In this document: positions 1-11,300 of the stretch, one piece after another
Layout: every line of letters starts with the position of its first letter
How positions within the stretch are numbered: position 1 is the stretch's first letter
Assembly (NCBI GenBank): GCA_026874595.1
Contig: CM049317.1
Location: forward strand, 33,222,901 to 33,286,900
DNA length: 64,000 nt
DNA from: Sipunculus nudus
Lineage: Eukaryota > Annelida > Sipuncula > Golfingiida > Sipunculidae
Direction: 5' to 3'
Made by a program: the position numbers and the translations under genes
The notes under the pieces: model-generated
Seen by the model: the letters and a program-made list of their open reading frames with translations, nothing else
What the model was told of the DNA's origin: nothing
Database searches by the model: none

Positions 1-767
1 AGAAATGTATAAAGAGTGCATAAGTTGAAGCACAAAACACTACTTCTCACGAGATAAAATGCATCTGTATGAGATGAATGGACAGTAAATACCCACAGCC
101 AGTCAGAAGGTCTAACGTCTTTCGTATTTTAAATAAAAGCACACGAAAGCTGAGTCTGCAGCATATTTCCAGTGCCAGTTTATTTTACGTATATTAAGTA
201 ATCTCTCTTTCTCTCTGTGTATATATAAATATATCAGTATATAAATAATATAAAAAGCCCTCTATTTAGGGGCCATGCTTGATAAGACTCATACCTGTAT
301 ATTATGGTGATGTGGTCAGATGTGAAGCAACATTTGTACCTGGGTTATATTACGTGTAGACGTTGATGAATATTCACCAGGCTATCGAGCGGTTTCCGCA
401 TTATGCACGATATTACACATAATGGTATTTCTGTTCATGTTTCTGATTATACTTCCAGTAGCTGATGCATCTGATCTGACAGTGAACCATAATTACGGTT
501 CCTGTATCTGACTTGATATAAACTTAATATAGAATATGTACACTTAATATGGTAAAACTACTTGCCGTTTTATTTATTTTCTTTTCGTACTGGGAATAAA
601 AGATAATTACAAGAAACTATATCATGAACAATTTTTATATTTCTGATTTATGGTCTCTATATTAAATATATTAAACGCCTTTAGAACTGATTATAATTAA
701 GGATTTTTATAGCATACGTGTAGGAGTATTAATCTCTCAGTACTTTCAGGATCAGATGTTAAGTTCT
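1..767. other. AT-rich non-coding left edge
   Basis: No convincing exon, repeat or RNA gene was seen. The stretch is AT-rich with a short interrupted TA run near 220-250. It may be intron or intergenic DNA of a gene lying to the left. Confidence 0.4.
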
Positions 768-974
768 TTACTGTGTGTCTGTTATCATAGAAATTGAGAT
801 AAGAAATACAATTATAAACACAAAAAACAGTCCAGACATTAAAACTTCATAATTACTACCAATGGAATTTCCAAGGGCCAATTCACGTTTCTTGTGTATC
901 CGATAATTAACAAAATTACAATATAAGCTAATTTGAAATAACAGGAAGAAAAATATCTTTGTTAATTTTGCCAT
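768..974 (-). CDS. Possible signal-peptide exon, unassigned
   Basis: A 68-codon minus-strand frame starts with Met-Ala-Lys-Leu and a strongly hydrophobic run (IFFFLLFQISLYC), which looks like a signal peptide. A possible donor (G then GTAGTA) lies near 859, which would end a phase-1 exon of about 38 codons; a second hydrophobic run after it would then be intron. If real, the rest of the gene lies to the left of the window. Gene B has the same pattern of a short signal exon ending in phase 1. The frame may equally be chance in AT-rich DNA. No domain is recognised. Confidence 0.2.
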   Translation of the reverse strand: MAKLTKIFFFLLFQISLYCNFVNYRIHKKRELALGNSIGSNYEVLMSGLFFVFIIVFLISISMITDTQ

Positions 975-1385
975 CTCACATCTTGCGGTTTACGAACACT
1001 TCTTTTTTAATGTGAACTGTATATATCAGTTATGTGAACTTTATATATTAGTATTTACTGAGCTGTGGACATTTAAATAGCAATCCTGGTGTCTATAGAA
1101 AACATGAATTAAAATATTGGATTTGTCTTTTAATATGCTTTTTCTTGGATCACTTTTTGCTACCTTAGCTCTCCGCAGACGTGTTTCAATATCACTTCAA
1201 CTGTAAATACGTTAAAAAGATAAATGTCTTCATAAGTTAATATTAATGCATGGCGTGCCCACACATAACAAACTAAATATGATTTATATAAATGATTTAA
1301 GCTTCATTACATCTTAGAATTACATGATTATAGAGAGATTTGTCAGCTGTAATGATAGTTAAAAAAATAGGAGCACCGCTTATGG

Positions 1386-1433
<48 letters not shown>

Positions 1434-1442
1434 TATTATTAC

Positions 1443-1479
<37 letters not shown>

Positions 1480-2510
1480 GTAGGGAGTAAACGGAAATAG
1501 GGGTCCTCATGCACCAATATTTGTCCAATCCTCAAGGTCTCTAGGAACCGTATTTTAATGTTCCTAATGTTATAATATGATGTCCGTGGTCTGCCATCTT
1601 AGATTTTCTTTGAAACTGGTAAAATACATCACTTTTGAATTTGATGTCACAAATGGACAAATGAACACAATTTTACCGAGTAATTTGGGCAGGAATTGGA
1701 CTGGATTATGGGAACACTTGACCAAACAAGCTCCTCAGTACCACAGACATGCTCTCCAATCCCAGTGAAATATCATACGGAATGGTGCACCAGAATATAC
1801 ATATAATCGCTTGTAATTTGCAAGACTTTGGTTACCTCGAGAAATGTGCGTGGCTAGGCTGTATATGCACGTTGGGAGTTTGGATAGATCCACCTCAGTA
1901 TTGACATGTCCCGCAAAAAAAAACTTCGTTTAACTACATAAAAAAATGAAAATTACTGAGATTTAACTACCTATAAAGTCATATGATCAGATTAAGCAGT
2001 GTGTCTGTCTTGGTATTTTCAGTAGTGGTTCCAGGCGTCACCTATCAAAACCTGATATTGTAATCAATTTTAATTTTTCCACCTTTTCACTAAAATTAAA
2101 AAAAATACCTGGGCTTATGATTGTAAATATTCAGTAAAAAATTGCTGTACATAATATGGCGTTCTTAATAAAGATAATTTTTATTTTCATATTGACAGAT
2201 AGGACATATATTTTGGTTGAAGCAACATCTAAAAGCTATAAAAATTACTCGAGAACGAATAAGAAGTAAATACAAATGTTTCTGACGGTTTAAGTGATAA
2301 CATTTTTAGCTTATAGAATAATATGGTGTTGCAAAAAGTCACGGACGCTGCTGAAAAATATCAGAGTGTAAAGACCATCTGATTATTTAGGGAATATTAC
2401 GACTTTACAAAACCAAGGGGATAGCGATATATTAAAAAACGTTTATTACAAGACCTAGTTTCGAAGGTGTTCCGTTAAACGATAAAGCTGCAGTTTTGAT
2501 AAGTATGTTA
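975..2510. other. Non-coding, with (TA)n/(ATT)n microsatellite
   Basis: A compound microsatellite of TA repeats running into ATT repeats occupies about 1388-1480. The open frame at 1577-1768 shows no family resemblance and is treated as chance. Nothing else is visible. Confidence 0.5.
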
Positions 2511-2680
2511 GGGCCTGGAGAGTCGAGTGGTAAAATGCTCGGCTCTCTTTGCTGGAGGACCCGGGTTCGATCCACGGAGTTGCCATGATAATGGGTTATA
2601 CTGACGCGTCCGAGTTCGGTGTTTTTCCCTGGATCTTTCCATTTTTATCTCCCACTCTACAGACTATCGATCGCCACCAT
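2511..2680 (+). repeat. tRNA-derived SINE
   Basis: A tRNA-like head has an A-box-like GTCGAGTGGTA at 2523-2533 and a near-perfect B box GGGTTCGATCC at 2563-2573, spaced as in a tRNA, followed by an unrelated tail. It does not fold as a complete functional tRNA, so it is called as a SINE with an RNA polymerase III type internal promoter. The 3' end is uncertain. Confidence 0.6.
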
Positions 2681-3123
2681 TTAAGCCAGGTTTTAGTACA
2701 TCAAATGTTTCTATTCAATATTTGCTAAATTTGATTTTCATCTACAGCCTGATGTCGACAATTGCACTTTAATCCAGATTTTACGACATCTTATTTTCTA
2801 TTTAATTTATGAATAATTTCTCATTTTATTCATGTGGTAATTCCAGATTTAATTAACTTTTTTTCATCTTTTGCTTATATAGTAGACAGAGGATTGGCAT
2901 GTGTTCAATATTCATGGTATTCAGGGCCTTCTTGAAACACACAATTATTTAACTATGACTTATTCAGATAGTGTTTGCATATGTTAAATGTAAATGTGGT
3001 AACTAAAGAAGTGAATGCGAAAGACATGCAGGGGAGGACACCAGTCGGGTTCTTCCTGAACATATTATGTAAATATGTAAAATGAATTGTATGGAGTCTT
3101 AAGTAGACGATTTATAATTTTCC

Positions 3124-3420
3124 TGCGGCTTTTGTGGCTCAATGGCATAGCACAGTACTCAAAGCCGGGGAATCGTGAGTTCGAAACTCAGCCGAGGACC
3201 GGTGAGATTTTTCACGATCGCCAACTTCCCCCCCCCCCCCCCCCCCCCCCCCCCACCCAGGATGAGCGCGTAGCAGGCTTGATAAGAACGTCGTCGAAAA
3301 CGGCCATACATCACATACACACCAGTACGGATAATAGAAAAAAAAGGAAGATTACAAACCAATGGCTCGCTGGTGCAAGAGTCACAAGGCCTGGTTAACA
3401 CCAGGACGAAAAATGGAATG
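3124..3420 (+). repeat. Second tRNA-derived SINE, interrupted by poly-C
   Basis: The A-box-like TGGCTCAATGG is at 3135-3145 and the B-box-like GAGTTCGAAAC at 3177-3187. A run of about 28 C interrupts the body at 3228-3255. The 80- to 103-codon frames here run through the poly-C tract (poly-Pro or poly-Gly) and are not genes. Confidence 0.5.
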
Positions 3421-3914
3421 ATACTGCCCTGTCAAGCATTTTGAAACCAGCATGCAACTATGCAGGTATATTTATATTTAGTTTAGCTTGCAGTAAACAT
3501 GAAGGCGGTAACCTAAATGAAATAAATAAATAAAAAATATCTTCCTTTTCCAGGGAAAGATAACAAATAATCATCTACTTTCCGGGAAACTTAAAGTTAA
3601 TACCACGTTTGATGGGATATCTGTCTCATATTTTACATCACTATGAATAACTTCCTTTTTGGTGTGGATACGTATGAACCAATAAATATCACGGTATGTT
3701 TAGCTAGGCCTGATGTAATATGTACAAGTGTATCCCCGAATCGTTTTATTTAAAATGATGATGATTTAAAAAATAATTATACTAGATAACATACACTGTG
3801 TGTTTTATTTTTGTAATTTCGTGTTGCTAACTTTGTCTTGTCTAGAAACAAACTGAGCTGACATTGTGTTTATTAGCTAAACATATTCAATTTTTATTTT
3901 CTTTTAGATAATAA

Positions 3915-4660
3915 TCTCCGTCATTCCGTCAGTCCGTCCTCCCGTCTGTCCGCCCGTCTGTCTATCTGCTAACCAGCCATAAATCGTGACCGCTGGACCT
4001 CCAGGGAGGTCCATGAAAAATATCCTCTGAAACTTGAAATTAGGTCTCTGTTACGCATATCCTCCGAGCTATGGGGCTCAGAAATACACCCCCCCCCCCC
4101 CCGAAATAATAATTAAACATTTGGTACAACGGCTCCAGTATTTGACCAACTCATGCATTGATAACACCATGAATCTTTGCATGCTTATTCATCGTCAAGT
4201 ATCACCTTAGTTCCTGCAGACTGATGGTGCCACCTTAATTTTTGTCGAAACTTTACGCGTTTTTTTTTCTCCATATTTGAGACCTTCAGGAATGCGGTGT
4301 TCCGTTAACAAGGCACAATCGGGACCATTGTACTAACATTCTTATATGCTTGACATCCAGGGAGGTCCATGAAAAACCTTCTTGGAAACATGAAATTAGG
4401 TACCTATCATCTATTATCTCCGAGTTACTGGGCATGCTTTTGCACTCAAATAATACCGCAAAATGCACACAAATTACCAGATTGCTCAGGAACGACTGGA
4501 TAGCTTTTTTATTAAATTTTGTGTGCTCATGTGCTTTGAGGAAATTAAAATAAAATGCATAAATAATGATACCACAAGCTGACTGTGCAAGGACATATTG
4601 TCAACATGTCAGTCGGCTGAGCGTCATGACTCATGGGAAACTTGTTATATATGGTCACGG
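3915..4660 (+). repeat. Dispersed element with ~290-bp internal repeats, copy 1
   Basis: A 'gtccgtc'-type head is followed by about two diverged monomers containing the signature CAGGGAGGTCCATGAAAA, AGGTCTCTGTTACCCATA-like and GAGCTATGGGGCTC blocks. It ends with ACATGTCAGTCGGCTGAGCG, an end shared with the copies near 20.15 kb (inverted) and 37.8 kb. Frames at 4286-4553 are chance within it. Confidence 0.7.
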
Positions 4661-4704
4661 TCACATGTATGTGAAAATGTTGTACAAGAAATTTTTAACT
4701 CTAA

Positions 4705-5060
4705 AGGGGCCATCACATATCCAAAACAGAGCCCATCCGACTTCTCTGCGAGCTCAATAAGGGCATTTTTACGGCAGGAATACGGCCGGTGTTTGCTTGA
4801 TCACTGCGCGCTACGCCGCGACTTTTTGGGGTTGGCCGACGTTCGCAGGGCACCGGAACCTGTTCCCAATTCAGCAATATTCCAATGGCAAATTTTGAGG
4901 TCGCAGTGCTCGTAAACAGGTCGCCCGTAGATCGCTTTGTCATCGGCCACTATTCGATCCATATTCGGGAGCAATCCGACGACTGTAGACAATATAATTG
5001 TTTTAAAATTCGGACGGAAGCCGGCAGATCTGCACGACCGCCGCATGGGCTCCCTGCGAT
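4705..5060 (+). repeat. Dispersed GC-rich repeat, copy 1 of an inverted pair
   Basis: The segment recurs as reverse complement at about 40405-40650. Shared blocks include AATACGGCCGGTGTTTGCT, GGCCGACGT and TTTTGAGGTCGCAG. Six overlapping frames here are by-products of its higher GC. It is an unclassified transposable element fragment lying just downstream of the gypsy remnant in that element's orientation. Confidence 0.65.
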
Positions 5061-5204
5061 ACACGAACAACCTTCGCCCGACTTGTACAAAGTGCACACG
5101 CTGCGTGCTGGTTGGTGTCGGCAGGTATTTACTGCTCGTGAGTTATGGGAACAAATCCTCTGGGTGAGACGTTGGTTGGGAATACATCATTGTGATCATA
5201 TTCA

Positions 5205-5814
5205 GGTTTAATTGATATGATTTACTCTTTCCTTATCTCCCATTTGAATGCGAAAGTAGCAGTCGTTATACTTCTTGACGACCCTGAACGGCCCTTTCCA
5301 CTGCATCAATTATTTGCTACCATCATTTGACTCTAGAATTGTAACCTACCTTCAAATTCCTACTCCGGCCCTTCTGGTCGTAATATATTTTATACCTTTC
5401 GGCTTATTTTGCAAGGTTTTCTCTTTTCTTCTTTGAGCGTTTTAACAGACAGTTCTGTAAATCAACTACATACTGGTAAGTTTTCTTGACCTCTTGATTT
5501 TGGTCTCACGGGTCCGTGATTCTCTCAGACTTGCCATGGGCCCCCCTTACAAACCTCCCATAGAACAGCTCGAAAAGACCGAACCCAAGAAATGCGTGTG
5601 TCGCTTCCCTACAGCAAAACAGTACAGCTGGCAAGTAGCGGTCCCAATCTCCATGCCTCTCTGCTGCAATACATTTGAGTATCTGCTTGAGCACGCCATT
5701 GTGCTTCTCGATCATACCATTAGAGATCGGATGGCGGATAGTACAGGCCAGTTGTTTAATAGAAAGGAGACGACTAACGTCACTCAGATCTGAGGTAAAC
5801 TGTTTTGAGCACAT
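5205..5814 (-). pseudogene. Gypsy integrase C-terminal fragment
   Basis: The 5506-5814 frame shows the end of an integrase catalytic core: a HPxxNGMIEKHNGVLK-like block with the catalytic Glu, then WDRYLPAVLF, a REATH block and an FELFYGR motif. Further on, in another frame (about 5330-5205), is the WKGPFRVVKKYND chromatin-facing C-terminal block typical of Ty3/gypsy integrases. The upstream D,D residues and the zinc-binding HHCC domain are missing, in line with an internal deletion. Confidence 0.75.
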
Positions 5815-6191
5815 ACTTGTAGCTCATACAAATAGCTCTTCTCTTGCCGTCTTCTCACAAGAAAATTATTCTGTACAAGAAACTGGAACTTACTACCTAC
5901 TGGTGGAGGTTCTCTAGCCTTCCGCCACAGATGCGACAGAGAATCCTCCTCCTGTTGATACTTATGAGATTGGTCGTGATTGACCTCACCGATCTGGCTA
6001 GGAACCTTCAGGTGACAAGTCGGCTTATCCTTCTGCCGTGCTATCTGCCTCGTTTCAACTGCATACGCATCATCTGTGCCACTTACCCCCGTAGCTGCAG
6101 TTTCAGCCCAACCACAGGTAACATATTTGTCATTACCGATAGTCAAATCGGGATTAGGATCAGATGGCTCGCGCACCTGATACGTTGCCAA
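5784..6191 (-). pseudogene. Gypsy pol linker region after protease
   Basis: This frame overlaps the integrase frame. Its C-terminal half has the QQEEDSLSHLWRKAREPP-like block often found in gypsy polyproteins of marine invertebrates, followed by a short Tyr-Leu-Tyr stretch. It appears to be joined directly to the integrase core by a deletion near 5780-5830. It is recognised by context only. Confidence 0.5.
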
Positions 6192-6211
6192 TGATCAGAT
6201 CATACACGGGA

Positions 6212-6484
6212 TCAGATACGCACAAAACCCTGAGTATCTCCTGAATAGAAAGGAGATCCTACTAGAACGACGGCAAGAGGAAATGTGCGCGCGGTTCCGT
6301 CAATCAACACGCAATCTCGGTTCTCTCCAAGAAACAGACTGTTCATTACCAAATCTCCTCGCACAACTGCACTGCTGCAACCAGAATAACGAAATACCGT
6401 GACTGTTTTCCCGTCGACCTGGCACTCAAACGTTGGCATTTTTAGTTGAAAGCGTTTAACTTTTGAAGACCCGTTCTTATTCAA
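6212..6484 (-). pseudogene. Gypsy-type aspartic protease fragment
   Basis: The frame contains a retropepsin-like region: a ...YSGCSSAVVRGDLV block where a DTG/DSG triplet is expected (here YSG, so the catalytic Asp appears lost), then a LIDGTARTFPLA block and a second strand VLVGSPFYSG. It lies between gag-like and integrase-like regions in the right order. The missing active-site Asp marks it as inactive. Confidence 0.65.
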
Positions 6485-6859
6485 TAATCACATGGTGGCC
6501 AACCTTGCTTTTCCTTCAGAAACGCAGCTAATTTCTCACTACACGCACAGATAAACTGCTCATATATACGATTTTTAATCTTGAATAATGCCCGAAAGCT
6601 GTACCCACTTAACCGTCAATGCGTGCCGTAAATTGTATCGGGGTTTCATTGCGTCCAGGACTAAAAGTCCCGAATTTCATTCTATAACTTTCCTCTGTAA
6701 GGTTATATCACTTCAAAACGCATGCTAAAGGATTTCAAAGTCCACGCCTCTTCAGTCTGATATAAGGAGAGAATTAACTTCACGGGCTTTTTCCTTGACC
6801 AACAAACATAGGCTTACTGCCCAGTTTTCACGTTTCCACCCTTGGCTAATCGCAAAACG

Positions 6860-7204
6860 TTAAAAACGTTCAATGGATGCGTCCATACTTTTTTTTCCTT
6901 CTTCGTAGGTGGGTTTTTTTTTTATGCTCGGGGTCCTAACGGTAGCATCCGCTACATTTTCCCGCTCTACCTCCTGTCTGTCATTGTAACTGCAAGAGCT
7001 AATTTGCTCTTTAATCATTTTAAGGCCGTGACCTCTCTGCTCTTTCCCATGAGCCCTTTGCTCCTCGCGCTTCGCGGCTCGCTTTACTTGCTCGACAGCT
7101 CGTTGGACCTCTCTATCCTGTCTATCGAATACTTCTTTAACAAATGTTTGGAGGGACTCTCCCCCATATTTCAGCTCTTTAGCAAAAATAGCTTTAAGAT
7201 CCAT
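6860..7204 (-). pseudogene. Gag-like N-terminal fragment of gypsy element
   Basis: The frame begins MDLKAIFAKELKYGGESLQ and continues with a highly charged Arg/Glu-rich coiled stretch (DRQDREVQRAVEQVKRAAKR). This resembles the N-terminus of gag in gypsy elements of bivalves. It ends at 6860 without the capsid or zinc-knuckle region. The region 6490-6860 holds no clear frame. Confidence 0.55.
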
Positions 7205-8190
7205 GGCATAGATTGTTCCTGACCCATTGCTAAAAAAACAAGGGGTATTCTCACTTGATAAAAATAACTGATACTACAAATGATAGATAACGTGTGAGAA
7301 TACCAATATCTGCATGTTTTATGTGGTGTCATTTATGATTGAGCATAATGACCAATGCCTAAGATGCGACAGAAAAATACATTTATTACTAGCACTAACT
7401 GTTTACTACATCAAATATGCAGATTTCAGATATGTCGCTGGCCGATGAGAGAGGGAGAGACAACAGAGAGCAGTTTATAAGGGAATTTATTGTTAACTAT
7501 CCTGACCCCTGAAACGAAAAGTTGGATGTTTGGCGAGTCTGTGTGTGTGGTCTAAAACATGTCTTTTTTATCCTGCCTGAGGCCTCTTCCTAGATGCCGA
7601 TCCAGATAAATTTTCTGTCACCCTGTGACAAGGGATATGTAGCAATCTCTACACACGCTATTAATTATTACATCAATTCAAGTTGCGTCTCCCCCCCCCC
7701 CCCCAACCCCCCTCTTAAAGAAAAAAAAAGTTTTTTTTCGTTCACGTACTTCCTACATTACGTCGGCACAGAAAATGGTAATAAGAGGATAATGCGGAAT
7801 GCCCGGGAATCACCTAGTCGCCCTCTCAATAATTTGTTATTTGCTTAAATATAGTCTCAACATGGGCGTTAATTACTAATTATATACCTCATGCATGTAG
7901 GGTTTACTTTATCAATGTGTAGTCCTCTTACAATATACACAACTTCAAATCGAGGTACACACACACAAAAAAAAACATATCTGGTTATAAGAAATGACCT
8001 TCTAAGGAACTTTGTCATCAGGTGACTGTTTCGAATGTACAACCGTTGTTGCTACACATTAATGTCGAATAATTGACCCAACTAAGTTGGTGCCAGAAAA
8101 CCAAACATCCAGAAATCGGCGATCGTACTTTTTCCCTGTGAAAGCGTAAAATGACTTTTTTCAAGCTCACCATCGCCTTAGGTTTAGGAA
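7205..8190. other. Non-coding DNA upstream of gene A
   Basis: It holds a poly-C tract near 7690, short CA and A runs, and no recognisable exon. The frame at 7594-7848 crosses the poly-C tract and is rejected. It is likely the distal promoter region of gene A, or intron if gene A has an upstream untranslated exon. Confidence 0.4.
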
Positions 8191-8197
8191 CTTTACT

Positions 8198-8206
8198 TAT
8201 ATATAA
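8198..8206 (+). promoter_or_regulatory. Candidate TATA element of gene A
   Basis: TATATATAA lies about 80 bases before the putative start codon at 8287, a plausible distance for a TATA box with a short leader. A competing reading is that TTGATTCTAG at 8271-8280 is a splice acceptor and the first exon lies further upstream. RNA data are needed to decide. Confidence 0.3.
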
Positions 8207-8286
8207 TCAACAAAGACAAAAATTATTTTTCATTGTATTTATATTATACGATGACATGTGACATATATCTGTTGATTCTAGGAAAA

Positions 8287-8355
8287 ATGACTACTATTTG
8301 CATTTTTCTAATTCTCATTATTACATCGTCGTTTGCTAATCTACTCATCAAGGAA
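8287..8355 (+). CDS. Gene A exon 1: signal peptide
   Basis: Twenty-three codons: MTTICIFLILIITSSFA then NLLIKE. This has a short n-region, a strongly hydrophobic core, and a small-residue Ser-Phe-Ala cleavage site. The start has A at -3 (GAAAAATGA). The exon ends in phase 0 at a strong donor GTGAGT, matching exon 2 if its acceptor is taken at 14364-14365. The distance to exon 2 is about 6 kb, so another short exon in between is possible. Confidence 0.65.
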
Positions 8356-11300
8356 GTGAGTATGTTTGAAAGTAATTAAAGGAACATGTAATTCGAGGAT
8401 TACTCAATCACTCATATTATCCCATTTATTATAATACCGTTGCACCACCATACATTCCTTTTTTCACATTTTTCCATTGTGATTTAATCTCCTACTTTCC
8501 CTTTTTAAAAGACTGAGACTTCTCCGTAATAGAAAGTCTTCTTCATCATCTACAGGAGGACACGATTCCTTGCCAATGACATACTTCAGAAGGAGAACAC
8601 ACAGTGCAGAAAATATCTATCTGACACCTCCCAGGCATCGAGTGACTGCGTGGTTCTTGCATGAAGCACATCAATTGCAGCATTGTTATGTCCTCGATAA
8701 CTTTGTTTAGGAATTTATTGCTTATTTTTTTTTCTCATTTCTCGCATAGAAAAACTGAAACAACTTTAAACCTAACTGTAATGGATTTCAGAAAGCTTCG
8801 AGTTCATATTTATATAATCAGATGATTATATCATTATGCATAAAAAGGGGCCAAAACCTCCAGCACTGTCTGTCCTTTTTCATGGATCGGTTTCCATAAT
8901 TCCAGCTCGTTCCTAAGATCACTGACACTATGACCACAAAACTAGGCCCTACACTTTTCCTAAAACTGAAAATATAACAGCACAATGGGCGGCCGGCATG
9001 CTGCTGACGGAAAAACTTGCTAAAACTTGAATAACTGAGTTAACTGGTTAATTCGGTCCAAATGGCCGAAACCGCAAGGATAAAAGCGATGCGTCTCGAG
9101 ACACTGTCGTTCACAAGATCGAGTTCGGCTCTCGAATGGCATGGCTGGGTCTCCGCTGCTGGGATCGGTAGAGGGAATGTGGGTTGCTTCTGCCTTTGCG
9201 GCTGTGGATGCTGTAGCTTTCCCGAAAGGTCACCAGCTCGGAATGTACGGTGGCGGCCTCTCGCGGCTCTCTGCTTGGCTTGGTGTGGCATCGCGTCTGT
9301 TGCCTCGGAGAACGTGCTTAAGGAGCGCACAGGGCTGAGGTCTTGACCACAGCAACCTGTAGCTGCTCGACTAGCGTAAACTTCTTCGACGACTATTCCT
9401 ATCTTAAGCTAATTCTTTTTCGATCACAGATTATAATTATAATTATCAGTTATTCTCGTTTAATATCCACAATCACGTATTATTTCTCAATAACTAAATA
9501 TGGGAAACGGGGCCCAGGACGCCCTCAGCGGTTTTTATGTTAACAAAACTATTTTGGGACTGCTTTGTTATTGAATGAAAAGCGAACTTTTTCAGTGCAC
9601 GAAAAGAAGTATTGCATTACACGTAATTGACTGCTGCGATTTCGATTAGCAAAAAAATTAACTTCCGTTATTTTAATTAAACTGGACTTCCCGCAGGATG
9701 CATAAAAAGTTCATGTCTTATGAAGCATATATCAAGAACTGAAGAGGGTAATTTTAACAGGAAAATAATCTATGCTTCTGCTCAAGTTAAACATGTATCA
9801 AACTATTACCAGCAACTGGAGTGAAAGGCGTGTCTTCATAAGGGTCATTAGTGTTCCCCTGAATGTCAATATCTCTTACATGAGAAAGAACACTACCCCA
9901 TTTTAGATTTGTTATCTCTCTGGTCAAATGTTCGGTAATTGCCTCTCGGACTTATTAGGACAGAACATTGTCGTGGGTTTTGTAGAGTGTTGGGTTCAGG
10001 TCATTAGGTTCAGTTTAACTTTAATGTACATTTAACAATGATACACCGTGCTGGGGATATTTTTTATTTCAATATATCTGTCATACAAGCCTGGCGACAC
10101 CGGCAGAATTTATTTAGAGTATTATTTAGGGTGTTTATTCGTTTGAGTTTACCATCGCCTTTTAGGTTAATGAATAAACTTTGACAATTCTACCCTGTGC
10201 TGGCTTCACAACTGATCTCACAGCTTCCACTTCCACTACTGCGATTGTTAGTTGTACCTCCGTAATCATAAAAATCGGTATGCATGTTTGCCTTAAACTT
10301 TTTATTTAAATTGCCGCCAGATGGCGTCAACATACCTCACCCATTGATGTGTAACCGGGGTGGTAGTGTTAGAGAAAATGACATATTCATATTGTAACGG
10401 TCCCTAATAACAACAGATCACGTATTCGTGATCAGAAGAAATTTTGTTACAGAGATAAAAAAAAAATATCAGTTTCTATAACACTAGGCAGCGAAAAATG
10501 TGTAGGGGAATGAAGAAAGAAGTCAGTGTTTTTTTTTGTTAACAAATAATTATAATTTATTCTAATAACAATCCTAACATTACAATAGACTATATCAATA
10601 CAATTACACAGTATAACAATAAATTGGACAGTACCAGATTGTCCGGATCCTAGGCTTTGATATCTGGACACCATTGTCACAGCTCAACAAGAGTCCTTTA
10701 ACATAGGTAATCCATGGAAATAGTAATAATCCAAAGGATTGAAGGACTGAAGACAGTCCGTATTAAATCTGTATATAAATCCGTTAAAGATCTGACACCA
10801 CTGCAATTATCGGTAAAGGTCCCAAACTGACGAGAATGTAATACTCTTAGTGCTCGCTGGTATATTCCTTTCTGCTTGCTTTAAACACAGCCCCTAATTT
10901 ATAGCTTCTCACCCAAAAAGTCTGGAAATGGAAAATTCCCGAAGAACAATACACACGCACATGAACAGACCCGAATCATCTAAAACAAAAAAAGAACGCT
11001 GTGTCTCTACGCTCTAGACCCCACAGGCGAGCCAGCGCCCTACAAGCGAGGATCCCATAGCAACGAACCAGGGCCCTTCTAACAGACACATGTAACACTC
11101 CTGCGCACGATAAAACAGACACCTGTAACAATATGAGTGCAAGTAAATAAAAAAAAATACCCTTTACAGCCGGTGAAATTCATATTATGAGAAACAAGTT
11201 CATAATACAGCATTTATAGCATTAACTTATATCAAAGCACGTTTTTAGGGCAGACAACATTGTCGTTACATCCATATGACTGGCTCATACAATGTTAATG

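Larger units (their letters stand above)
5205..7204 (-). mobile_element. Internally deleted Ty3/gypsy-like LTR retrotransposon
   Basis: Reading leftward on the minus strand are a gag-like start (7204-6860), an aspartic protease region (6484-6212), a post-protease linker (6191-about 5820), then the end of an integrase core and its C-terminal tail (about 5814-5205). Reverse transcriptase and RNase H, normally between protease and integrase, are absent, so the copy is deleted and cannot be autonomous. Frames are broken by stops and shifts. LTRs were not resolved by eye. Confidence 0.75.

Noticed and set aside
2511-2585. Possible tRNA gene
   Set aside because: It has A- and B-box-like motifs, but the acceptor stem does not pair and an unrelated tail follows, so it is a SINE head.
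3087-3401. 80- and 103-codon frames on both strands
   Set aside because: They are poly-Pro or poly-Gly products of a poly-C tract inside a SINE.
8332-8352. CTCATCAAGG as a further hammerhead core on the minus strand
   Set aside because: No GAAA or pairing stems in the required places; it is within the signal-peptide exon.
9040-9346. Overlapping 94-96-codon frames in a GC-richer island
   Set aside because: Both strands are open because of composition. No domain, signal peptide or splice borders were seen.
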